Positions 43,813 through 55,072 of a stretch of 64,000 bases of DNA are shown here, piece after piece (position 1 is the stretch's first letter; the number at the start of each line of letters is the position of its first letter). The notes under the pieces are model-generated. The model did no database searches. It saw only the letters and a program-made list of their open reading frames with translations, and was not told the origin of the DNA. The position numbers and the translations under genes are program-made. The stretch is from contig NW_008246143.1 of NCBI RefSeq assembly GCF_000281045.1, positions 89,092 to 153,091 on the forward strand. Reading direction: 5' to 3'. This stretch comes from Saprolegnia diclina VS20 (Eukaryota; Oomycota; Saprolegniomycetes; Saprolegniales; Saprolegniaceae).

Positions 43813-45842
43813 ATGGTGGCGCAACTGACGTGGGCCCGCGAGATGTACGCGCGCGTCGTGCACATGTCGGTGCACAATTTGCTCGTCTTCCCGAGCGAGA
43901 TGGCAGTCGTCGCGGGCGAGAGCCCCAAGGCGCCGCTCGCCATCAAGTACATGTGCTGGCGCAAGAGCGTGATCCAAGTACGACGCCCGTTCGCTTGCTG
44001 CCAATTCGTTTCCAATGTAGGCCAGTGTATGGCTCCTACTGGCGGCGCTTGGGGCCAAAACGGTGCTGGCCGCGCAGTCGACGACGTTCGCTGCGTTCCT
44101 TGGCGACATGCGCAGTTACGTGACGCTTCTGCCCGACGTCATCTTGCCAAGTTTCCAAGTACAGTCCGCGCCTCTCTCGTGTTCTGAAGGACTGTAGAAA
44201 CTGCACGTCTTGTACGTCGTCCAGGCCTTCTCGACGGTCGGCACCATGCTTCTCACGGGCCTCTGTGCTGCCTACGCGCTGCACCACTGGACGACGTACC
44301 ACAGGTCGCGGACTGCCCTGCGTCTCGGGTACGGTCTCTCGTTCGTGCTGCCGTACGCAGTTCTGCTCTTCCTTCCGATTCGCTCGTGGTATCAATACAT
44401 CTCAAAGTCAACTTCGGAGATCCTCTGTAGCATCAACTTCAACGACATTCGCCTCGAAGCATGCGACGCACTCGCCTCGCTGCTTTCCCGCCAAGCAGCG
44501 CTACGCCACGTGAACTTCTCGCCGAGCCAGGTCTGCAACGAATTTATCAATGCGCCGCAGTGGGTGCGTCGCGACTCGTTTGAGTTTACGACGACGAGAA
44601 GCAAGCGTAGGGCGACCAGCTCCTGCGCTCGCTCGAGACCATGGGCGTCCTCAAGAACAACACGACGCGTGTCTGCCTCAACGTCTACGCCGTCGCCAAC
44701 GCGAGTGCTCACCAGACGGCGCATGCAGCGTGCAGCGAACCTGCCTGCGCCGCCTGCCTTGCCGACACCACGTGCATCAGCATGGGACTTGTCTACATGT
44801 ACAACCCGTCGGCGTTGGAGACAGCGCACCCCGCGTGCGCTGCGTGCTTTGCGTCGTCGTGCATGCGCGACTGTCTCCACGCGTCCTTGCCGCCGCTCCT
44901 CTCGCAAGCGCCAGGTACATCACGATCGCAGCCGTCGTTGTCACGTCGGATGGCTAGAGCTATGCCTTCCGGATGCGGTCGTTGACGCCATCAAGGCCCT
45001 CGGCACGTTCCAGTCGAGTAGCGACTATGCAGAGTTCCTCCTCGGCGTCCTTGTCGGTACGCACTAATCGGTTGTGTCAAACTAAGAGCGGCGCAGGGCT
45101 CTCGTCGCTGCAGACACTCGTACCCCAGAGCATGTCACTCCTCTTTGGTTGCATCCGTGGCGCCAAGCTCACCAAGACCCTCGTGCCCTACTCGCGCCTG
45201 CCCGGCTACGGCATTGGCGCCGCCATCCTTCTTTGCACGCCGATGCTCACGACATTTCTTATCGCGATCCACCAGGCCTTTGGCAACCTCTGGTGCTTCC
45301 CACCCGCGCTGGGATGGAGGCTCACGGACGGTAGGAGCGTCGCGACGATTCTCGTCTACCTCGCGAGCATTTTCATCTGGTTTCCTGTCGGCGATCTGTC
45401 GCACGGCCTCGTCGCCGACGACAACCGCGGTCTCATGGCGCCGCAAAGCGTCCTCGCTGCCGTGCGTCGCTGCGCTTCTGGGCCACAGGCTGCAGTCTTG
45501 TTGTTGAAATAGGTGAACGAACTGGACCGGCGCCACCACATTAGCTTTTGCCTCAAACTCGCGGCGCTCGGACTCCTAGTCGTGTACGCCTCCCAGTCGG
45601 ACTTGCTGCCGCTGCTCAAGGCGCATGTGAGCTACAGTCTTCTCTTGCGGATTCTGCCCTTTTGCTTGGAGCTTCTCGGTACACGCCGTGTGCAACAACG
45701 CTTGAGCCTTCGCATAGGCAAGTCGATGATGTCGGCCGTGGTCTTCGGGGACATGTACATTGATTTTTTTCGCATCACAACGGCCGGCGACCTCCTCGAC
45801 TCGACCGAGGCAGAAGAAGAAGAAGCTCTTGTCCAGTGCTGA
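43813..45842 (+). CDS. Unrecognised polytopic membrane protein with Cys-rich loop
   Basis: About 575 aa from eight exons; introns 43978-44020, 44159-44197, 44564-44610, 44915-44957, 45057-45096, 45462-45512 and 45679-45717. The last is 39 bp and open in frame, so a 588-aa form that keeps it is possible. Seven or so hydrophobic segments are visible, for example VWLLLAALGAKTVLA, LSFVLPYAVLLFLPI, AAILLCTPMLTTFLIAI and ILVYLASIFIWFPV. Between the third and fourth lies a soluble region with at least ten Cys (CSEPACAACLADTTC, CAACFASSCMRDC), likely extracytosolic and disulphide-bonded. The pattern suggests a receptor or channel-like protein, but I recognise no family. The N-terminal start could lie elsewhere. 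Confidence 0.7.
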
Positions 45843-46089
45843 TAGTGCAGTAGGCGATTTCGAGTCGGCGCGAGTCGGCGCTGGCGTTTGGGACGCTCAA
45901 CGCGTCGCCCCGGGGCTCGGGACTCGTGGCGCCACGACGGCCCTCGGTGAGCAACCCGGAGCTCATCCAGCGTATGGTCGCGACACTGCAAGCGACAGAC
46001 GCCCTTTGCTCCAACAGAAGCTCGCGATCGATCGCACTGCCCGCGTCGTCGTCGTAGCCGAAGAAAGTCGTGTATTCGAATCAAGGGGT

Positions 46090-49000
46090 TTACATGAACT
46101 TGTACTGGATCTTCTTGTGCACTTGGCAGAGAAACTCGACGTACGACACCTCGTTCTTGGTGCGGTCTTCGACGAGCGCGGCCATGAAGCGGCCGCTGCG
46201 CCAGTCCTACTCGACAGTGGTAAATGATACGCTTCCGAGCCGTCGTACCGTCTTGGTGAGGATCTCGAGGGGCTGCATGACAGGCACCTGGGCCTGTAGG
46301 TACTGCACTATCGCGCGCACTTGGTCTCGCAATGGGCCCGCGTCCGGCGCGTCGTCCACGAGGTTGACCGACTAGACAGTGCTGCTGTTGAAAAATCGCA
46401 CAAGTGGCGAGGACGCACCTGCTCGGCCGTGTCGACGTGCTCCATGCCAAAGAGGTCGTGCAGAATATGCGACGACACTTTGGCGCCGACAAAGAGGTAT
46501 AGGAACGTCGACGAGTGCAAGAGGAAGATGCCGTACTCCTCGAGCTTCTCGGCCGTCGGCGGCAACGGCGCCGGGAGGATCATCGCGCCCTTGTCGTCCA
46601 GCGTGCCGCACTAGACACAGCCAAATGTTGTTTTCGCATGTTGTATCATATGCGCGTACGTCTTCGGGCATGTCGTGGAGCGGGTACATCTTGGGGTACA
46701 CGGCCGAGACGGCGGCTTCCACCGGGAGGTTGTTGAGGTGCGAGAGCAACGCGACGCGCTCGTCGGCGCGCACGTCGATAAAGCCACGGTTGCCCATGAC
46801 GTTGTTGCGCAGCCCGCGGCTCTTGAGCGACGCCAGCGTGTAGAGCGGCAGCAGCTTGAGCGACTCGGGCAAGATGAGCTGTCCCGACGAGCTGTTGGAC
46901 GCGCAGTACTTGCGGTAGTTGTACAGAACGTTCACGCAGTCGTCAATGAGTCGCTCCTTGACCGCTTGGCCGTTGCCGCTAGACCGTGTGTGAGCCCACA
47001 GTACGATATTTAGGATGTGTACCCCATGATGGACCGGTCCGTGACGACCTTGGCCGACATGCGCTGCCAGATCGCGCACGTCGCATCGAGGTCGGCGTTG
47101 CGGAAGACGTTGGTGACGAGGTTGGCCACCTAGCACGTTCTTGTGAGCAGAATCTGGTTGACGCCATCAACGTACCGGAAGCGCGAGGTTGTGGACGCGG
47201 ACGACGCGGACGCCGTCGAGGCGCGTGTAGAGCAGGGCGGCTTGGACGTACACTTCGCCGTCGAGCTTGTCGTCGTACGCAAACGAGACGCCGACCGCGT
47301 GGTGCGCGTCCATGCAAGCGACGCTGACTTCGTCGTCGCTCGACGCGGCGTGGCTGCCAAATACCGTCTCGACACGGAGACCGGCCGAGACGCGGATCTT
47401 CAAGACGGCCTCAAAGCCCACGTTCTTGGTCAGCTGCTGCGAGAGGAGGTTGCCGAGGTACGCCACGTGCTCCGACTTGTCCTTCTCAAACTGCGGCAGG
47501 TAGTAAGCCCGGCCGCCCGTGAGGTCGCACACGCGCGCGACGCTACGAGTCGCGTCAGTTTTCTGAAATAATATTTTGAGAACGCACTCGGCGAGGTCGG
47601 CGAACGGGTTGGCCGCGCTGTAAACGTCGACCGCGATGCAGTGCGTGGCGCACTTGCGCGCGAGCTCCTCGTAGTGCGGGTTGAGCTTGACGTTGTGCGT
47701 GTACAGCTCGACTTCTTTCGTCGTGCCATAGTGGGACGCCGGCTCTTCCTTGGTGATCTTGCCGACACCGATGCGGGGTGGGCCTGCGTGGAAGACACTC
47801 ACGCGACCTGCGACACAATGTGAGAACGATGAAAACGCTAGCTCCAAACGTACCACCGCACGCGCTAAGGGTGTCAACGACGCTCGTGAGCGCCGCGCCC
47901 GACACGGACTGGTTCTTGGTCGTCGCCGAGAAGAGCGTCGTCACCTAAGTACGTACGTTGCTTGTTGGTCCAAGCCAAGATAACAGCGTACGAGCTCCGA
48001 GAGCTCCGTGATCTTGTCGATCGCATTCGGCGCGTTCAGCGCAAGGCACCACGACTGGAACGGAAGCGGCGCCGCGGGGTCGTCAATGTCGGGGCACACG
48101 CACATCGAGATCGACCCTTCCTTGTCCATGCGATAGTAATGTACCTAGTCAATCGAATGCTGACGGATGCGATACTCTATCGCAAGTACCGCCGTGTCAA
48201 ACGTGACGAGACCAAACTTGGCGCGAGGGTTTTGCGCGAGCTCGGGCACGACGCGTTGGATGGCTTCGAGAACGCCCTGGACGAGGCCCGACTGAAACGC
48301 AAAGAGGGAGACGTCGAGGACGAAGACCGTGATCGGCTCCTGCGCCGGCCGCACGGCGTAGCCCTGGGGCACAACGTACTCGACCGACCCGCGCGCAAGC
48401 TCGGCGCGCTCCGTGACGTCGCGCCGGCGGCCCATTTGGTCGACGCTGCAGTAGTACTCCCGCGGCGTCTCGTTGTGGAGGTTGCAGATGTTGCACACAA
48501 ACTTGCGCCCGGCCTGGACAAACTTTGTGAACGGGTTGACGTACGCCCGGCAGCGTGTGCAGCGGAGCGGACCCGTGGGGCCAAAGTCGACAAGCGGGGG
48601 CGTCGACTCGCCCGGCTGAAGCGGCGCGAGCGGGCAAATGACAGCGCTTAGCGGAATGCCCACCTGTCGCTGCAGTTCCGACGACTCGGGCACGTGGTTG
48701 AGCGTCGGTCGAATGAAGCGCGGGTTGCAGCAGCCCTCGTCAATGCACACGAACGACGACGTCGCCGGCGGCGGCATTGTCATCGTGTGACCCTTGGCCA
48801 CGTACGTAATTGTCTCGGCACTCACGTTCGGGCGCGGAATCTGCGTCGGATCTATGCGTTGCTGCGGCGCCGGCGCCGTGCGAGGCTGCGCAGGCTGGCC
48901 AGGTTGCTGTGGAGGAAAACCTGGCTGGCCTTGCTGGTGCGGTGGATAGCCTGGCTGGCCTTGCTGGTGCGGTGGATAGCCTGGCTGGCCTTGCTGGTGC

Positions 49001-50022
49001 GGTGGATAGCCTGGCTGGCCTGGCTGGTGCGGTGGATAGCCTGGCTGCTGCGGGGGGAAACCTGGCTGGCCTGGCTGCTGCGGCGGGTACCCGGGCGGAC
49101 CCTGCGAGTAGCCAGGCTGGGGAGGTCCTTGCTGCTGCGGCGGGTATCCTTGGGGAGGCAGTTGACTCGAAGGCATCTGAGGAAGCTGGTGCATTCCTGG
49201 AGGACCTTGTGCGTACGGGCCACGAGCCATTGCACCTTGCGTTGGCGGACCTATGGCCACGTCGATACAGACGACGTGATGAGCGCAAGGAAGCCGTACC
49301 TTGCGCCTGATGAAACGGAGGTCCGGGAGTAAACTGCGGGACGCCATGCGCTGGCTGCATTGCGGCGCCTGTAAAGCAAGGTTTCGACCGATTCGCCAAG
49401 AACGAAAAGCCAACCGTTCGACGACGGCGGACCCCGCGGAGCAAATCCCTGAGGCGCAGCATGCATGGGTGCACCTGGCGGCCCATTGCTCGGAAGTCCG
49501 TTCGGGGGCATGCGACCTAGACAAGTCGACATATCCATGATCTTCCTGCGTCTCCAAACCAGAACGTACCCGCAGACGGAGGGCCGTACGAGCCGGGTGC
49601 ATTACCCGACGGCGGACCAAACGTATTCGGCGCAGTGTTTGGCGGCTGGCCAAACGGCTGACTCGGCGGTCCACGCGGGTTGAAGCCGCCATTGCTCGGC
49701 GGGCCAAAGTTGCCACCCGGCGCACCTTGCGAGGGTGGGCCTGAACCTGCAGTGTTACAATGGATCGTGCTTTGTCACTCGCTACCTTGTGCATATGGGC
49801 CACGCGGAGCCTCTAAGCATTGCGCATGAGCCATCGAGTGCCACACAAGAAGCCACGTACGTTGAAATGGCGACGATTGCGACGGCGGGCCTACAGATGC
49901 TTGAGATATGGTGAGCGCACGCTGCAGGCCTACCTGAGAAGGGCGCGCCTCCGCGCGGGAAGTTGCCACCTACGACGCTTGAGCCTCAGCGAGCGCATCA
50001 GCGACGTACCAGGATGGGCCAT
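46090..50022 (-). CDS. SEC24: SEC24, COPII cargo-binding coat subunit
   Basis: 1063 aa from seventeen exons; introns 49970-50009, 49891-49933, 49813-49860, 49747-49785, 49517-49569, 49369-49414, 49251-49299, 48145-48189, 47945-47991, 47808-47853, 47543-47587, 47130-47175, 46979-47034, 46611-46659, 46372-46418 and 46207-46248. Sec24 binds cargo in the COPII inner coat at ER exit sites with Sec23. The first 280 residues are Gly/Pro/Gln-rich and disordered. Then come the zinc finger ([11 protein letters not shown]...CNIC), the trunk ([28 protein letters not shown]), [13 protein letters not shown], the beta-sandwich, the helical part with [20 protein letters not shown] and a gelsolin-like end ([14 protein letters not shown]). 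The first seven exons are 13-177 bp and all junctions there are phase 1. Confidence 0.95.
48931..49050 (-). repeat. 30-bp tandem repeat in SEC24 N-terminus, about four copies
   Basis: The unit encodes [10 protein letters not shown]. Units beginning at 48931, 48961 and 48991 are identical; the fourth at 49021 differs at the edge (QP for QQ). Likely length-variable between strains. Confidence 0.92.
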
Positions 50023-50533
50023 CACGGTCGTTCACACGCTATGAGGGCAATATATTGACGTTGGCCCCTCACGGCTTGGCTGTCGTGTTCTCATTGGTCA
50101 AAATGTGTACCTCCAGAATTGGATTCTATATCATCTTCCACAGGCTTCTCGATTTACCAGAAACACGGTAGAATATCCGGACAGGCGTATCCGGATAGGA
50201 TCCGATCTTGGCCCTTGACAATCTCGTTTGGCACTTGACCATCTCGCAAATTCAGTCGAGCACGACAACAACGTCATAACGGCAGCGGTCAACGCGGCCG
50301 TGGTCCTCGATGAGGTTACTACTGCTGTTGCAATAGGTTATGCCACGCGCTCAGGTTCATCGATGGTTTCGATTGTCGAGAGCCCTTGTGTTCGCACTCC
50401 GCAAAGTCTATGGTTTGCTGGTACAAAAATGTGTCACGACAAAAATCAGGTCACTACGACCTCTGGCAACCGGCAGCAAGGTTTGTGCTGAAATTCAGTA
50501 GAGATCCACAGCAGGCAACTCATCGAGCCTGAC
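50023..50533. other. Intergenic, divergent promoters
   Basis: Holds the SEC24 promoter with TATCCGGA (50174-50181) and the full palindrome TATCCGGATA (50188-50197), and possibly the missing first exon of the START/FYVE-like gene. Confidence 0.45.
50188..50197. promoter_or_regulatory. TATCCGGATA palindrome, upstream of SEC24
   Basis: Exact ten-base palindrome about 165 bp upstream of the SEC24 ATG, with a second half-match TATCCGGA 14 bp away. Confidence 0.45.
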
Positions 50534-51607
50534 GTGAGTGTCGAGGACCACGACGCGCTTCTCGACCTCGCCCACCACGCGCTCAGCGACCTCATTCTGA
50601 GCGCCCGTCTTGACAAAGGTAGCAGCCTCCCGTGGGCGCCGCTGGCGTCGTACCCGTCCCAGACAAAAGTGTACATGGCGAGCGACCCTCTGGTACGCGA
50701 CGCGTTCTATGCGGGCGAAACAACGCTCGACATGCCGCTCGAGGACGCGATCGCTTTCTTCCAAGTCAACGAGAGTTGCGAGTACCTCGACCACGCGCGC
50801 TTGTTGGCGCGCAAGGCGACAGACGCGTGCGTGTTGAGCCCGCTGAGCAGCGGCAGCTGCTACGACCCTTACCACTATGTCGGCTTGCACTGGATGGCGC
50901 TGCCACCGTCGTCGAGTCTCTTTCACCACCGCGACATCTGCTACCTTGAAGCCCACGACGCATTCGACATGAGCGGCACCCGTGGCTGGGCGTGCGTCGC
51001 CACGTCGGTGCGCATGCCTTGGTTTCCGTGCCTCGAGAAGAGTCACCAGCTGCTTCGCGCGACGATGCGCCGGTCGGGGTACGTGCTCACAGAGCTCAGT
51101 GCAAGTACGACCCGCGTCGTGCACGTCATCAACATTGACATGGGCGGCCACATGCCCTCGGTGCTTGTGGGCAAGATGCTCAAGAAGCAGGCTGCGTCAG
51201 TGGCGCAGCTCGCGCACCGCATCCGGACACGAGGCACGACGGTCATGTCTCCGCCGTCGACGCATTCGCACTGCGCGTCGTGCCACACCAAGTTCCACTG
51301 CCTCAAGACCAAGGTCGAGTGCCATCGGTGCGGCGACACAGTCTGCAAGCGCTGCATTCTCGTCAACGTCCAGTGCAAGAACTGCTGCTACGGCCACCCC
51401 GACCGCGTGCGGGCGCCGACGTCTCCCGACAACAACAAGGTCGCGCATCGCCAAACGAGTCCATCGACGGTCATCGCCGAGGAAGACGACGACGAGGACT
51501 TGTCTCTGCTCCGCGTTGGCACGGAGGCGCAACCGTTGCGACGGACGTTCGTCGAAGGCGGTCGGTTCGACAGCCACGTCAGTGCCGTATCCGGATACTC
51601 TATCTAA
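50534..51607 (+). CDS. START-like/FYVE-like protein 5, 5' end unresolved
   Basis: At least 357 aa. Family marks are DHDALLDLAHHALSDLI, HYVGLHWMAL, HHRDICYLEAHDAF, TRGWACVATSVRMPWFP and MRRSGYVLTEL. The zinc finger at about 249-290 (CASCHTKFHCLKTKVECHRC, then GDTVCKRC and CKNC) is shortened between the last pairs and lacks RVC. The open frame has no ATG before residue 48, and sequence upstream (QLIEPDVSVED) still looks homologous to the START-like N-terminus, so a short 5' exon is probably spliced on from further upstream; candidate acceptors lie at about 50500-50515. It carries none of the introns of its relatives within this exon. Its last codons overlap a TATCCGGATA palindrome that lies before the next gene. 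Confidence 0.72.
   Translation: MSVEDHDALLDLAHHALSDLILSARLDKGSSLPWAPLASYPSQTKVYMASDPLVRDAFYAGETTLDMPLEDAIAFFQVNESCEYLDHARLLARKATDACVLSPLSSGSCYDPYHYVGLHWMALPPSSSLFHHRDICYLEAHDAFDMSGTRGWACVATSVRMPWFPCLEKSHQLLRATMRRSGYVLTELSASTTRVVHVINIDMGGHMPSVLVGKMLKKQAASVAQLAHRIRTRGTTVMSPPSTHSHCASCHTKFHCLKTKVECHRCGDTVCKRCILVNVQCKNCCYGHPDRVRAPTSPDNNKVAHRQTSPSTVIAEEDDDEDLSLLRVGTEAQPLRRTFVEGGRFDSHVSAVSGYSI
51588..51597. promoter_or_regulatory. TATCCGGATA palindrome, upstream of DUF3128-like gene
   Basis: Exact palindrome 62 bp upstream of the ATG at 51660, inside the last codons of the preceding gene. Confidence 0.4.
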
Positions 51608-51659
51608 TTATAATGCATACGATTCGAAAGCAGAGGTTTATCCAGCAGTAGCAGAAAGG

Positions 51660-51999
51660 ATGGACAAGCCGCCGGCCAGCGAGGACGCGCCGCTCGACAT
51701 CTCGTGCGCCCAATGCTTGGACGATGCGTTCAAGTGCATCAGTACGTGGACGCGATCGTAGGTAGATGATATTGGCTAATGCTGTACGTCTAGCCGTCGG
51801 CCACCAAATGACGTACTTCTACCGCCACGGCGAAGTGGACTCGTGCAATGGCCGCTGGACCGACATCCTGCGCTGCTTCCGCATCAAGACGATGAAGCCC
51901 ACCGACGCCAAAGAGTACTTGAAAGGTTCCAACATCGATCCTGAGCGTGAGCCCCACGTCGCGTCCGTCTGGAACCTCAAGCAGCGCCCGGGCTGGTAG
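51660..51999 (+). CDS. DUF3128-like small Cys protein
   Basis: 95 aa from two exons with a 52-bp intron at 51742-51793. The mature sequence has ISCAQCLDDAFKCI, then YRHGEVDSCNGRWTDILRCF, fitting the DUF3128/UPF0545 pattern of four spaced cysteines with a (Y)xxGxxxxCxxxxxxxxxC core, as in C22orf39-like proteins. These are small CHCH-like proteins of unknown function, some mitochondrial or synaptic in animals. The C-terminus AKEYLKGSNIDPEREPHV is hydrophilic. The domain call is by pattern and fairly sure. Confidence 0.75.
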
Positions 52000-52377
52000 A
52001 TCTCCTCTTGACCAGCACGACATGTCAACTTGTCGCGACACCTAAACTCCATCTAGACTGTTGTGTTTCATCGAGTCCGTCTTCACACCAGCAAGCAGTT
52101 TTCGATTGCTGGTGGTACAGATCGAGACCTTGCACGACGTCCAGGAAGTGGTGGTGGGTCCCCACGTAGCTCAGCGCGTCGAGGCAGGCCGAGGTCCCAG
52201 GGTGTTGGCTTCACTGCACTACGCTGGAGAGCAAAATAGTCCGTTGCAGCATAGGTACTCAACCTCATCGACGTGGCACAGCTGTGGACGCACTTCACAA
52301 AATAAAAGCTCGGACCAGCGTTATATCGTGTTATGGACGTGGCGGTCGAGGATTCGCAGCGCTAAATAGTTGGCGCA
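52000..52377. other. Intergenic between convergent genes
   Basis: No supported gene or repeat. Confidence 0.4.
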
Positions 52378-52638
52378 CTAGGCTTTTTCTACGTTTGCTA
52401 GCGACGAGAAGCACTGCTCTGGAGACAGTTTGGGGTGGCGGGACTCGGCGTGCGTGACGAGGACGGGCGGGCGGCTCGTGACCGAGAACGACTGGCGGCA
52501 TACGCTGCAGATGTAGGCCTCGGCGTCCGCGGCCGACTTGGCCTTGGTCTCCGACGACACGATCGATCCCTTCTTCCCCGCGGCCTTGCGCTCCTTCTCC
52601 TTCTTCTTGAGCTGCATCTGCAGCTTGTTCATCGACAT
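52378..52638 (-). CDS. Small C2H2 zinc protein, ZNF706/4F5-like
   Basis: 86 aa, intronless. It has a Lys-rich N-terminal helix (KLQMQLKKKEKERKAAGKK), then one zinc site ICSVCRQSFSVT followed by VTHAESRHPK, matching the CxxC...HxxxxHPK pattern of ZNF706 and plant At2g23090-like proteins. These small basic proteins are probably nuclear; animal ZNF706 is linked to stem-cell differentiation and translation. The size agrees with the family (70-90 aa). Confidence 0.8.
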   Translation of the reverse strand: MSMNKLQMQLKKKEKERKAAGKKGSIVSSETKAKSAADAEAYICSVCRQSFSVTSRPPVLVTHAESRHPKLSPEQCFSSLANVEKA

Positions 52639-52803
52639 GGTCGTCGCTTCTGGCCTTTCCTTCCGAGACTGCCTCTCGGTGGAGCCGGATTGGTGGGTTC
52701 CCCGAGCTGTCGATGCTCGTATTGGTCAAAATGCTGCGCGTTGTGATTCGCTACCATTTGCACCAATCCACGGCCGCCGAGGATACCGAGCCAACCGACC
52801 GTG

Positions 52804-55037
52804 ATGGAGTCGGAGCCGTCGAACCAGACGCCGTCCACGGACAAACCATCATCCGAGCGCAAGGCGTCGGCAATCGCCGAGGCGCGGCAGGTGTTTGAAG
52901 CCCGACATCGAGCTGTCCAGGCGCAGGACGTCTACCTCTTTGGCCGGGACCCATACGCTGGCGACCCCGCGCAGACCAAGCAGGGCGACGTGGCCGCCAT
53001 CACGGACGACTTTCCACCCGAGCACATGATCCTCGAGCTCAGTGCAGGACACGAGTGGTCGGCAGCCTTGATGCAAGACAATAGCGTCTACACGTGGGGC
53101 AGCAACACAGGTACACCGTCATCATTTGAGCCCAAGCCTTTATGTATGCAGGCGGGCAACTGGGTCGCGGCGATACGGTGTCGGTGGCTAAACCGACGCT
53201 CGTACAGAGCTTCCTAGGCATCCGCATTGTTCGCATCTCTTGTGGTGGTACGCATGGGGGGTTCCTCGCGGATACCGGCGCGCTTTACATGGTCGGGGAC
53301 GGCCGCTATGGCCGCCTCGGCAACGGCTCGATGGAGATGGCGCTGACGCCCGTGCAGGTAATTACCGCTTCTAGATTGAATGCGACGATTCGTGTTAGAT
53401 AACGTGCACGTACGACGCGCTCAAGGAGCGTGGTCAGGCGCTTGGGACGTGGCCCACGTTCCTTGACGAGCGAGGGATGAAGCGCGACGAACCAACGACG
53501 TTTGCGGACGTGAGCTGCGGCGACCGACATACGCTCGTGCTCGTGCGCTCCATGGCCATCGTCAAGCAGGTGCTTTCAGGAGATGTATGCAGCATGGTGC
53601 GAGAATTTCGGGCTAGGCGGTGCTGGCGTTTGGCGACGGCAGCAACGGCCGCCTCGGTGTCGGCACGGACAAGGACCACACTTTGCCGTGCTTGATCGCA
53701 GCGTACAAGACGCAGCAAGGCATCGTGTTTCCGCCCATCCAAGTACAGAAGGGTGACTTGATCTCTCATCTCAATGAACTATGCGACAGAGAATCCACGC
53801 CGGCCCGAGCCATAGTCTCGCCATCACCCACACGGGCGAAGTAGGTCCATACGACATTGGCAGCGACCCAATGTGAACATAGCTCTATACGTGGGGAAAC
53901 GGTGGCCACGGACGCCTCGGCCATGGATGCGAAGAGAGCGACTGGTCGCCGAAGCGCGTCGAGTACTTTGCCCTCACTGGTCCCCAAGCAACAGCGACGA
54001 CAATCAAGCAAGCTGTCTGCGGTCTCACCGCTGCATGCATGCGCGTGCTTGATCGGCGGTTGTAGGCGGAAGTCACACATTAGCGCTGGATGCCCAAGGC
54101 CGTGTGTACTCGTGGGGCCGAGGCGACAACGCGCAACTTGGTTTTGCTGACTTCAAAGACGCGTGGACACCCCACGTCGTCTTGCCTAACGAGGTACGCG
54201 CTCTGGGTCGTCGCTGCAATGCTGTCTCGTGCGCGTAGGCGACTCCCGGTGTTGTTGGTCGCGCGATCGCAGCAGGTGCGTCATCCTCACTTGAACCCAA
54301 AGCGACGCACGCGCCCAGGGCGACTGCACTCAACCGTGATTGACACGCGCGACCAAGTGTACATTTGGGGCGACAACGCGTTGGGTCAGCTGGGCTTACC
54401 ACCGACGTCGGTACCATTCCAACCGACGCCGCTGACGTTGCCTTCGTCGGCCATCGGCGGCGCGTCCGGCACGACAACCGTAGCGCTGGGGGATCTCTAC
54501 TCGCTTTTCGTGGTGAAGCGGGACGAGACGTATCATTTCCACAAGCTCCGGCTCTTGAACGAGAACGCAGACGAGAGCGGAGCCAGTCAAAATAGCGACA
54601 CCGCTGAACAAGTCAGGTCGCCTCGAAAGACAACGTTTTGGTCCCGGCGGCCGTGGCGACGTCAAGCGAACGAAGCGCCGGCATCGAGCGCAACGACGTA
54701 CGCCTGTGGTTGTTTCCGCAAAGCCACGTTCAAATGCTAGGAAATGGTCGTTCGCGATCCACGAGCCCACCGAGTCGCTCGAGTTGCCGTCGAGCACGGA
54801 TCGGTTTCTGCATTTAATGGCGACGACCAAGATCGCCAAGCGCCTGCCACAAATGAACCGCCGTAAACAACTACGTAGCACATATCGGTTGACAGCGATA
54901 TAGAAGCGTCCATGGAAGCGATGCACCGCAGTCACGCCAAGCTCGCCACCTTCCATCTGACCCAAGCCGACCACGAGCCCGAGTCGAGACGAATTGCACA
55001 GCCAACAAAGCCAGTTGTTGTAAAAGGTGGGGACTGA
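52804..55037 (+). CDS. RCC1-repeat protein, possibly continuing into the SHIPPO gene
   Basis: Introns 53111-53151, 53358-53398, 53570-53616, 53743-53789, 53841-53882, 54022-54065, 54194-54238, 54276-54318, 54698-54740 and 54863-54903. After splicing, RCC1 blades read in order: LSAGHEWSAALMQDNSVYTW, ISCGGTHGGFLADTG, GDGRYGRLGNGS, VSCGDRHTLVL, FGDGSNGRLGVGTD, SLAITHTGELYTWGNGG, HGRLGHG, GGSHTLALDAQGRVYSWG and STVIDTRDQVYIWGDNALGQ. These form a seven-bladed propeller that binds proteins or acts as a nucleotide exchange factor. With the stop TGA at 55035-55037 the product is about 600 aa and ends VVVKGGD. Alternatively a normal 44-bp intron at 55027-55070 removes that stop and joins the next gene in frame, giving 758 aa. 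Confidence 0.87.
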
Positions 55038-55072
55038 TCGATACATTGATACTAGATACGTGTCCACCAGGG

